Source: Bacteroidales bacterium
GTDB taxonomy: Bacteria; Bacteroidota; Bacteroidia; Bacteroidales; UBA12077
Length of the DNA: 5,019 nt
Reading direction: 5' to 3'
NCBI GenBank assembly: GCA_030600865.1
Contig: JAUVUS010000236.1
Coordinates: forward strand, 1-5,019
Shown here one piece after another: positions 1 through 5,019 of this stretch. The notes below the pieces were generated by a model, which worked only from the letters and a program-made list of their open reading frames with translations, was not told the DNA's origin and did no database searches. Both the position numbers and the translations under genes were made by a program. Position 1 is the stretch's first letter. Each line of letters begins with the position of its first letter.

Positions 1-1004
1 ATATTCTGGGATTAAGAGCAATGACTTTTGAGTTTTGGTTTGCTCTTTTTACAACTGCTGCTTTTGCTAATATGTTAGGTTTAAATATTTCAGCAACATT
101 TAATTCTGCGGTTACAATATATATTATCATACCGCTTTTAATGATTCCGATGATGACATTAAGTGGAGCAATGTTCCCCTTTGATAAAATGAACAGAATA
201 GTTGGGGGCATTAAGAAAGTACCACTTATCGCTGAATTTATGCCAACAAAATGGTCTTTCGAAGCTTTAATGGTAAATCAGTTTAAAAATAATAAATTCG
301 AAAAAAACTTTTATGAAATAGAAAAACGTGAAAGCAGTGCCGATTTCAAACAAGTTTATTATATTCCTGAATTAGAAAATCGATTAATTTATATTGAAGA
401 TAACTGGTATAAGTTTGATAATGATAAAGAAGTAAAAGAAATAATAACTGAATATTTAAGATTACTTAAAACAGAACTCTCAAAAGAAGAAATCAGAACC
501 GGAATTCCTTTAGAAGTTGGACATCAGCTAGACACAGTGCAGTTAAACGAAATTGTTGTAGGCAAAATTTCAGAGTTTGTTGATAAACTTTACTCCTATT
601 ACGGAACGATTTTTCAAAAAGCAAATAATGAAAAGGAAAATATTATTCGCTACCTGCTAAAGACAAATCCTGAGCTGTATAAAATGAAGCGTTCTGCTTT
701 CCATAATGAAGGCGTTGAAGATCAGGTTAAGAAAGTTTTTGAAAAAAATAAGATTATACAATATAAGGATGAATTAATTCAACAAGTTGACCCGATTTAC
801 AGAGATCCGGATATTGAAGGATTCTTTAATTTTAGATCTCATTTTTACGCTCCAAGAAAATATTTTGCCGGCCAATACCATAATACATACTGGTTTAATA
901 TGATTTTTGTTTGGGTAATGTCTGCATTTTTATATATAACTTTATATTACAGCTTGCTAAAAAAACTACTTGATCTGCCAGAAAAGATTAAGTTTAAAAA
1001 ATAA
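1..1004 (+). CDS. ABC-2/ABCG-like exporter, C-terminal part (5' end outside window)
   Basis: This is the C-terminal membrane part of an ABC exporter. The frame is open from base 3, before the first Met codon at 21 (ILGLRA precedes it), so that Met is probably internal and the ATPase domain should lie upstream of the window. Counting from the Met at 21, hydrophobic segments lie at about 4-22 and 31-52, followed by PTKWSFEALMVNQF at 75-88. That stretch resembles the [YW]-x-FEAL-x-x-NEF segment after TM5 in ABCG/White-type permeases. About 230 charged, mostly hydrophilic residues follow, then a final membrane helix at about 292-315 and a short basic tail. In this family the region between the last two helices is extracytoplasmic, so here it would form a large periplasmic domain. 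The substrate cannot be told from sequence. Related Bacteroidota proteins are often single chains with ATPase and permease fused; that this is one is inference. The stop is TAA at 1002-1004. Confidence 0.82.
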   Translation, partial: ILGLRAMTFEFWFALFTTAAFANMLGLNISATFNSAVTIYIIIPLLMIPMMTLSGAMFPFDKMNRIVGGIKKVPLIAEFMPTKWSFEALMVNQFKNNKFEKNFYEIEKRESSADFKQVYYIPELENRLIYIEDNWYKFDNDKEVKEIITEYLRLLKTELSKEEIRTGIPLEVGHQLDTVQLNEIVVGKISEFVDKLYSYYGTIFQKANNEKENIIRYLLKTNPELYKMKRSAFHNEGVEDQVKKVFEKNKIIQYKDELIQQVDPIYRDPDIEGFFNFRSHFYAPRKYFAGQYHNTYWFNMIFVWVMSAFLYITLYYSLLKKLLDLPEKIKFKK

Positions 1005-1028
1005 TATTTCAAGATATTGAATATTTTT
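1003..1028 (+). terminator. Weak AT-rich hairpin after the exporter gene
   Basis: The left arm at 1003-1012 (AATATTTCAA) pairs with the right arm at 1017-1025 (TTGAATATT), with one bulged T and a GATA loop. A short T run and a T-rich stretch follow. The left arm starts inside the exporter's TAA stop codon. The stem has only two G/C pairs at most, so it could be a weak intrinsic terminator or chance in AT-rich DNA. A promoter box lies just downstream, which fits a transcription-unit boundary here. Confidence 0.35.
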
Positions 1029-1047
1029 ATATCTTTATACTATGTGT

Positions 1048-1055
1048 TAAATTTG
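1048..1055 (+). promoter_or_regulatory. Putative Bacteroidota -7 promoter box (TAAATTTG)
   Basis: TAAATTTG matches the TAnnTTTG -7 consensus used by the primary sigma factor of Bacteroidota exactly. It lies 30 bases before the lipoprotein start codon, leaving a short leader of roughly 20-25 bases. No clear TTTG -33 element is found at the usual spacing; only T-rich sequence is there. A near match, TATCTTTA at 1030-1037, is an alternative. The assignment rests on motif and position only. Confidence 0.5.
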
Positions 1056-1085
1056 CAATATAACTGAAAATCAACACTATTAAAC

Positions 1086-1997
1086 ATGAGCAAACGACTG
1101 ATTTACATATTATTACCATTATTAATATTTGCAGCTTGCCGTTCAGATAAACAAAAAGATGTGGACTTTTCTAAAGAATTTGAAGTGCCTGACTCTGTGA
1201 TATATGATGGAGAACTGGAAATTTCTGAACAAGCAATGGAAGATATTGTTCAAAATATTTCTTCACCTGTTGAAATAGCTGCATTAATAAAAGCTGTTGG
1301 CGTACCCTTTTCTAAAGATTATCTTGCTACAACTGATTTTGTTGATGACTATAATACAAGCTTTCAGAAAGCTATCGGCCTTGGAATTTTTGGTGCCGAT
1401 TTGGGGTATCAGAATATGTATAATAAAACAGGTGGGGTAATTGATTATATCTCTGCTATTAGAACTCTTGCAGACGGAATTCGTGTCGGACAGTTTTTTG
1501 ATTTTACTACCTTAAAACGTTTAGCCACCAATAATCAAAACCTGGATTCGTTAATGTATATATCTGTTCAGAATTTTAACCAGATGGATCGGTATTTGCG
1601 TGAAAACAACAGAAGTAATTTAAGTTCTTTAATTGTTGCCGGTGTTTGGATTGAAAGTATTTACTTATTAGGAGAAGTTATTAAAGAGGCACCAAACGCC
1701 GAACTTTCAGAAAAAATAGGAGAACAAAAAATTATATTAAGTAATTTAATGTTATTGCTAAAAAATTACGAAAGAGATCCATCGATTAAAAAGCTTATTG
1801 ATGATTTATCTGAAATACAGGAAATTTATCGAGATGTTACTATTACGTACGAAAAAGGAGAACCCGAAGCAATAGAAGAAGATGGAATGTTAATTATCAT
1901 ACAAAACGACAAACAGTATATCGAAATTTCAAACGAAACATTGTTCCAGATTATTGATAAAACTGCTGAAATTCGCAATAATATAATACAATTGTAA
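1086..1997 (+). CDS. Conserved-looking lipoprotein of unknown function
   Basis: A 303-residue protein with a type II signal peptide: MSKR, a hydrophobic core, then the lipobox FAAC with the acylated Cys at position 18. It should therefore be anchored in the inner or outer membrane. The residues after the Cys (RSDKQKD) include some acidic ones but do not clearly match the acidic surface-export signals described for Bacteroidota lipoproteins. After a linker to about 45, the chain looks predominantly helical. It has a Gly-rich, aromatic middle (KAIGLGIFGADLGYQNMY, 95-112) and an amphipathic stretch at about 150-250. I recognise it as resembling uncharacterised Bacteroidota proteins but can assign no named domain or catalytic motif. 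The ATG at 1086 is the natural start because it precedes the signal peptide directly; no Shine-Dalgarno sequence is present. It is followed after 2 bases by the next gene, so the two are very likely co-transcribed. Confidence 0.85.
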   Translation: MSKRLIYILLPLLIFAACRSDKQKDVDFSKEFEVPDSVIYDGELEISEQAMEDIVQNISSPVEIAALIKAVGVPFSKDYLATTDFVDDYNTSFQKAIGLGIFGADLGYQNMYNKTGGVIDYISAIRTLADGIRVGQFFDFTTLKRLATNNQNLDSLMYISVQNFNQMDRYLRENNRSNLSSLIVAGVWIESIYLLGEVIKEAPNAELSEKIGEQKIILSNLMLLLKNYERDPSIKKLIDDLSEIQEIYRDVTITYEKGEPEAIEEDGMLIIIQNDKQYIEISNETLFQIIDKTAEIRNNIIQL

Positions 1998-1999
1998 AT

Positions 2000-2449
2000 A
2001 TGAGAAACATTTATATAATCTTTGCCTTATTTGCAATCATCTTATTAGGAAATAGTAATAAATTATCTGCCCAATCTGGTCAGGAATTAGTTGATATTTG
2101 TGGAATGATAGCCGGCGATGCTACCTATTTAAAAGATTTTCCAATTAAATTAGATGCAGCTAAACCCGGTGAGGAACAAGCTAAAGCAAGACACTCTATT
2201 GTATTAAGTAAAAATACACAATATCGCTTTTCTATTTGCAACTCAAAAGATTATCCCGGCGAAGCAATTATGCAATTATACGATAATAACAGATTACTTG
2301 GAACAAATTATATTGTAGCAACAGGAAAAAGCTATCCTTCTTTCGACTTTAAATGTACTACAACAGGAGTATATCATATGTTTATTTCATTTAAAGAAGG
2401 TGAGCAGGGTTTAGCTGTTACATTATTATCTTTTGTGAAGAGATTATAG
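2000..2449 (+). CDS. Small secreted protein, possible PPC-like beta-sandwich
   Basis: A 149-residue protein with a type I signal peptide: MRN, a hydrophobic core at 4-17, and a likely cut after LSA at position 24 before QSGQ. The mature part is about 125 residues and rich in predicted beta strands. Its pattern is a Y-x-F-x-I strand (75-79), then A-I-M-Q-L-Y-D (89-95), then an F-D-F strand (115-117) and TGVYHMFISF (122-131). This layout resembles pre-peptidase C-terminal (PPC)-type beta-sandwich modules, in which a YD turn and a TG-x-Y strand recur; that match is inference from pattern only. The mature protein has three Cys, at 34, 80 and 119; 80 and 119 might form a disulfide in the periplasm. 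There is no lipobox, membrane anchor or sorting tail. The start lies 2 bases after the lipoprotein stop with no Shine-Dalgarno sequence, suggesting translational coupling. Function is unknown. Confidence 0.8.
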   Translation: MRNIYIIFALFAIILLGNSNKLSAQSGQELVDICGMIAGDATYLKDFPIKLDAAKPGEEQAKARHSIVLSKNTQYRFSICNSKDYPGEAIMQLYDNNRLLGTNYIVATGKSYPSFDFKCTTTGVYHMFISFKEGEQGLAVTLLSFVKRL

Positions 2450-2472
2450 CTAATTTAATCTATTTTAAGATA

Positions 2473-2506
2473 AAATAATAGCTCATTAATTAATGAGCTA
2501 TTATTT
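2473..2506. terminator. Bidirectional terminator, perfect 34-bp palindrome between convergent genes
   Basis: A perfect inverted repeat of 17 bases per arm, centred between 2489 and 2490, with core GCTCATTAATTAATGAGC at 2481-2498. It sits 23 bases after the small secreted protein's stop and overlaps the 3' end of the convergent membrane-protein gene. Its outer arms are A-rich on one side and T-rich on the other, so each strand presents a stem followed by a T-rich tract (TTATTT on +, TTATTTTA on -). The stem is long but AT-rich, and the T tracts are interrupted, so efficiency is uncertain. The - strand stop codon (2490-2492) lies at its centre. Confidence 0.68.
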
Positions 2507-3485
2507 GTATATACACTAATGACCCTATTAAAATCAATAAAATACCATTTAAATACCACAATTTTTTAGTAGCATAAAAATAATCGGTTAACAGAAATGA
2601 AATAGGAATACTCATCAAATAAATTATTTCATAAGTCACATTTTTAAATATCAGGAATAAGCCTAAGCTAATAAAAAATAACCACCAATTAATTTCAAAA
2701 TATTTCCTGGTTTTAATTTTTCTCTTTTGATAATTACGAACAATAGTATAACTGGCTACAATTATAATAAGCACTAAAAATCCATAAAAAATATAATAAG
2801 AAAAATGAAGCGAGTAGAATATTTTTATTAAACTAAAATTGGCAATGAAATGATCAATTAACCCAACAAGTTCACTCTCTTCCAAGAATACGAAATAGAA
2901 AACAAAAACAAATAAATAAGGTGTTAAAAAGCCAAGTAAGCCAACAATCCATTCCCTGCCAATAAAAGGTCTTAGAATCGATAAAGAAATCCAAATAAGT
3001 AAAATAAATATGGCCAAAGGCCCCCAAAATAAAGACGCAATAGAAACAAAAAATCCTGCTAAATACAACCTGTCCAATGCGTACTCAGTTCGATAAGTAC
3101 TAAACAGAAAATTTATTGCAATAAATATAAAAATGGCACCTATAATTACAGGATTCATCCTATGCAATTGTATAAAACTGCTTGAAATTATTACATAAAA
3201 AAAAGCCGGTAAATATGTTCTGTAATTAATTAAAATATGTTTTTTATTGAACTGAACCAGTAAGAATGCTTGTAATAGGACTAACAAAAATGTAATAAAC
3301 AATGAAAGAAAAGAATTATACCGAATATTACCTGTGATAAACTCATAAAATGGCATATTAATACTATCGGAAGGAATAGTAATTGCTAAAGGATCAATAA
3401 ATGAATAAAACCAAAGCAAAGTTCCTGATAGGATAATTAAAACAATTACAAATGGCTGGTTACTTTTTAAAATATTTGAAAGCAT
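2490..3485 (-). CDS. DUF6427-type polytopic membrane protein
   Basis: A 331-residue integral inner-membrane protein with about 10-11 hydrophobic segments, at roughly 11-29, 57-79, 91-106, 111-129, 138-155, 157-174, 180-200, 228-249, 265-282, 285-301 and 309-329. The N-terminus MLSNILKSNQPF and the central LRPFIGREWIVGLLGFLTPY (171-190) resemble the Bacteroidota family DUF6427, which has no established biochemical function. The location next to purD agrees with that assignment. A basic loop, QKRKIKTRK (253-261), is likely cytoplasmic. The start codon lies 5 bases after the purD stop, without a Shine-Dalgarno sequence, so it is probably co-transcribed and translationally coupled with purD. The last codons and the stop lie inside the terminator palindrome. 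The family name is from memory of the motif and was not checked by a profile search. Confidence 0.8.
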   Translation of the reverse strand: MLSNILKSNQPFVIVLIILSGTLLWFYSFIDPLAITIPSDSINMPFYEFITGNIRYNSFLSLFITFLLVLLQAFLLVQFNKKHILINYRTYLPAFFYVIISSSFIQLHRMNPVIIGAIFIFIAINFLFSTYRTEYALDRLYLAGFFVSIASLFWGPLAIFILLIWISLSILRPFIGREWIVGLLGFLTPYLFVFVFYFVFLEESELVGLIDHFIANFSLIKIFYSLHFSYYIFYGFLVLIIIVASYTIVRNYQKRKIKTRKYFEINWWLFFISLGLFLIFKNVTYEIIYLMSIPISFLLTDYFYATKKLWYLNGILLILIGSLVYIQIIAH

Positions 3486-3490
3486 AATTA

Positions 3491-4762
3491 TTATTTTAAA
3501 TCAAACCCTATATCTTTTCTGTAGTTCTTGCCCTTGAAATCAATCATTTCAGCATTCTTATAACTCTTTTCAAGCGCATCAACCATATTTTTCCCGGAAG
3601 AAGATACTGCTATTACACGTCCTCCATTTGTAATAATCTCAGATCCTGAGCGTTTAGTCCCAGCATGAAACAAAATAGAATTGTTAACTTTTCCAATATT
3701 TTCAATTTTTTTCCCTTTTTCATAACTCCCGGGGTATCCTTCCGAAACTAACATCACTGTGGTACAAGCTTTATCGTCAATTTCAAAATCTGCTTTATCT
3801 AAAGTTTCATCAGCAGTATGCTTTAATAAATCAACAATGTCAGATTTAATTCTTGGGATAACAACTTCTGTCTCAGGATCTCCCAGTCGTGCATTATATT
3901 CAATTACGAAAGGTTTTCCTTTTACATTAATTAATCCAAAGAAAATAAAGCCTTTATATTTGATCTTTTCTTTAATAAGACCATCCATTGTTGGTTTTAT
4001 TATCTTGTCTTCAATTTTATTTAAAAACTCTTTATTTGCGAAAGGTACCGGCGAAACAGCACCCATCCCTCCGGTATTTAATCCTGTGTCTCCTTCTCCA
4101 ATTCGTTTATAATCCTTTGCTTCAGGTAATATTTTATATGATTTGCCATCAGTTATAACAAATACAGAAAGTTCAATCCCGTCTAAAAATTCTTCAATAA
4201 CAACTGTAGCACTTGCATCACCAAACTGGCCATCGAGCATTTGTTCTAATGCCTCTTTTGCTTCATTAAGATCATCAATAATTAAAACACCTTTACCCGC
4301 TGCAAGACCATCAGCTTTTAAAACATACGGAGATGATAAGCTTTCTAAAAACTTTTTTCCTTCTTCTAAAGTTGTCTTTTTAAATGATTGATACTTTGCA
4401 GTTGGTATATTATATTTAGTCATAAAATCCTTTGCAAAATCTTTACTGCCCTCCAATATAGCTCCGGCTTTTACAGGACCTATTACAGATATATTTTTAA
4501 GCTTAGGGTCTAATATAAAATAATCACTAATACCGTCAACCAATGGTTGCTCCGGCCCCACAACAACAATGTCGATTTTTTTCTCAATAGTATGTTTTTT
4601 TATAGCTTCAAAATCCGACAATTTAATATCAATATTTTCGCCAACATCAGCAGTACCTGCATTGCCCGGAGCAATATATAACTTGTCAATTTTATCACTT
4701 TGACTAATTTTCCATGCAAGGGCATGTTCGCGCCCACCCGAACCTAAAAGGAGTATATTCAT
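3491..4762 (-). CDS. purD: Phosphoribosylamine--glycine ligase (GAR synthetase)
   Basis: PurD joins 5-phosphoribosylamine and glycine using ATP to give glycinamide ribonucleotide, the second step of de novo purine synthesis, in the cytoplasm. At 423 residues it has the usual length for a monofunctional bacterial enzyme. The order of motifs is complete: GSGGREHA (7-14) in the N-terminal Rossmann-like domain; APGNAGT (31-37); GPEQPLVDG (69-77); the ATP-grasp region with LKADGLAAGKGV (148-159), VVIEEFLDG (187-195) and GLNTGGMGA (227-235); the metal-binding and signature segment EYNARLGDPETE (288-299), where E288 and N290 are the expected metal ligands; and the C-terminal domain from about 330, with VSEGYPGSYEKGK. 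No key residue appears missing and no frameshift is seen. The ATG at 4762 directly precedes the first strand of the N domain, so the start is firm. It lacks a Shine-Dalgarno sequence. It heads a two-gene unit with the membrane protein downstream. Confidence 0.98.
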   Translation of the reverse strand: MNILLLGSGGREHALAWKISQSDKIDKLYIAPGNAGTADVGENIDIKLSDFEAIKKHTIEKKIDIVVVGPEQPLVDGISDYFILDPKLKNISVIGPVKAGAILEGSKDFAKDFMTKYNIPTAKYQSFKKTTLEEGKKFLESLSSPYVLKADGLAAGKGVLIIDDLNEAKEALEQMLDGQFGDASATVVIEEFLDGIELSVFVITDGKSYKILPEAKDYKRIGEGDTGLNTGGMGAVSPVPFANKEFLNKIEDKIIKPTMDGLIKEKIKYKGFIFFGLINVKGKPFVIEYNARLGDPETEVVIPRIKSDIVDLLKHTADETLDKADFEIDDKACTTVMLVSEGYPGSYEKGKKIENIGKVNNSILFHAGTKRSGSEIITNGGRVIAVSSSGKNMVDALEKSYKNAEMIDFKGKNYRKDIGFDLK

Positions 4763-4784
4763 CTGTTTATAATTTTATTGGAAA

Positions 4785-4792
4785 CAAAGATA
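4785..4792 (-). promoter_or_regulatory. Putative purD promoter -7 box (TATCTTTG)
   Basis: Read on the - strand, TATCTTTG is an exact match to the Bacteroidota TAnnTTTG -7 element. It ends 22 bases before the purD ATG, implying a leader of around 15-20 bases. That leaves no room for a PurR-type riboswitch or attenuator. The expected -33 position carries only a weak T-rich sequence (near 4812-4816). The DNA just upstream (about 4793-4812) is almost purely A/T. Confidence 0.6.
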
Positions 4793-4891
4793 TTTAAAAT
4801 TTAAAATTATAAATGCCTAAAATGAACTAAAATTATATAATGATTAATGTATATTGATAAAAAGGAAGCTTCTAAAAAACAGGCAACAAAT
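4793..4891. other. AT-rich intergenic stretch upstream of purD
   Basis: Between the purD -7 box and the upstream terminator I find no supported gene, RNA or conserved binding site. The sequence is very AT-rich, with repeated TTTAAAAT-like runs at 4793-4806 that could stiffen or bend the DNA upstream of the promoter. Confidence 0.45.
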
Positions 4892-4933
4892 AAAAAAAGC
4901 CCTTCCCGATAGCTATCGGGATAGGGACTTTTT
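4892..4933. terminator. Strong hairpin terminator with CCCGATAGCTATCGGG core
   Basis: A perfect 18-bp palindrome, TCCCGATAGCTATCGGGA (4904-4921), is extended by a second CCCT/AGGG stem past one bulged T, and then by an outer A/T stem. Seven A's stand on the left (4892-4898) and five T's on the right (4929-4933). Read on the - strand it is a classic intrinsic terminator, with a GC-containing stem followed by seven U's. It lies about 30 bases after the stop of the - strand gene fragment at the right edge, so it most likely ends that transcript and insulates purD. It could also act weakly on + strand transcripts. Confidence 0.82.
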
Positions 4934-4963
4934 AATATTCTAATATATTGTTTAGGCTCTAGT

Positions 4964-5019
4964 TTATTGCAACAATATCTTCTCTTTAAAGATAAACTGA
5001 TTATTATAAATTCTAATAA
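4964..5019 (-). CDS. C-terminal fragment of a gene entering from the right edge, possible T9SS sorting-domain tail
   Basis: On the - strand a frame open to the window edge encodes IRIYNNQFIFKEKILLQ and stops at TAA (4966-4964). The pattern, a hydrophobic-I-R-I strand, a short turn, then K-x-K-I-L-L-Q at the very end, resembles the last two strands of type A C-terminal sorting domains of Bacteroidota type IX secretion cargo. These usually end with a Gly-x-Tyr-hydrophobic strand and a basic K-I-hydrophobic tail. The partial codon at the edge (nTT) would encode a residue with a T in the middle position, hence hydrophobic, as expected. The stop is about 30 bases before a strong terminator, which supports a real gene end. 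With only 17 residues visible, both coding status and family are tentative. Confidence 0.45.
   Translation of the reverse strand, partial: IRIYNNQFIFKEKILLQ

Noticed and set aside
21..23. ATG at 21 as the real start of the exporter gene
   Set aside because: The same frame is open upstream to the window edge, no promoter or ribosome-binding sequence is visible in the 20 bases before it, and the protein would begin in the middle of a membrane domain without its ATPase.
3759..4112. Open frame on the + strand opposite purD
   Set aside because: It lies wholly antisense to a clearly functional purD, its Ser/Pro/Leu-rich product resembles no family, and it is explained by the codon use of the opposite strand.
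4143..4391. Second + strand open frame opposite purD
   Set aside because: It is a Ser-rich antisense shadow of the purD ATP-grasp region with no signal of its own.
4763..4784. Purine riboswitch or attenuator before purD
   Set aside because: The promoter box leaves a leader of only about 15-20 bases, too short for any known riboswitch.
4807..5019. 70-codon - strand frame open from the right edge through the terminator to a TAA at 4809-4807
   Set aside because: It would translate straight through the strong hairpin and its U tract, and the product (containing SPYPDSYREG from the palindrome) looks like translated terminator. The alternative frame that stops 30 bases before the hairpin is the better gene end.
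1..5019. CRISPR array, tRNA, rRNA, insertion sequence, prophage or defence system
   Set aside because: I saw no regularly spaced repeats, no cloverleaf or rRNA-like sequence, no transposase or integrase motifs, and no flanking direct repeats; every long open region is explained by housekeeping or envelope genes.

Overview
The window looks like a chromosomal stretch from a low-GC member of the Bacteroidota. The evidence is the lack of Shine-Dalgarno sequences before any start, TAnnTTTG-type -7 promoter boxes upstream of two genes, a purD gene followed by a DUF6427-type membrane protein, an ABCG-like exporter of the kind common in this phylum, and a C-terminal tail at the right edge that resembles a type IX secretion sorting domain. 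I cannot name a genus.

Layout. Positions 1-1004 (+) hold the C-terminal third or so of a large ABC-2/ABCG-like exporter that begins outside the window. A short gap with a weak hairpin and a promoter box leads to a two-gene + strand unit: a lipoprotein of unknown function (1086-1997) and, 2 bases later, a small secreted beta-rich protein (2000-2449). This unit converges on a - strand unit, purD (4762-3491) followed 5 bases later by the DUF6427-type multi-spanning membrane protein (3485-2490). The two units meet at a perfect 34-bp palindrome (2473-2506) that probably terminates transcription both ways and contains the stop codon of the - strand membrane protein. Upstream of purD lie its promoter box, about 100 bases of AT-rich DNA, a strong GC-containing hairpin terminator (4892-4933), and the last 17 codons of another - strand gene entering from the right edge.

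How the genes work together. PurD makes glycinamide ribonucleotide in purine synthesis. The membrane protein behind it is probably co-transcribed, but its function is unknown. The exporter, lipoprotein and small secreted protein are all cell-envelope proteins on one strand; a shared role is possible but unproven. I see no phage, insertion sequence, CRISPR array, defence locus, tRNA or rRNA. This is mostly an ordinary core-genome region, with a few small points of interest at the gene boundaries.
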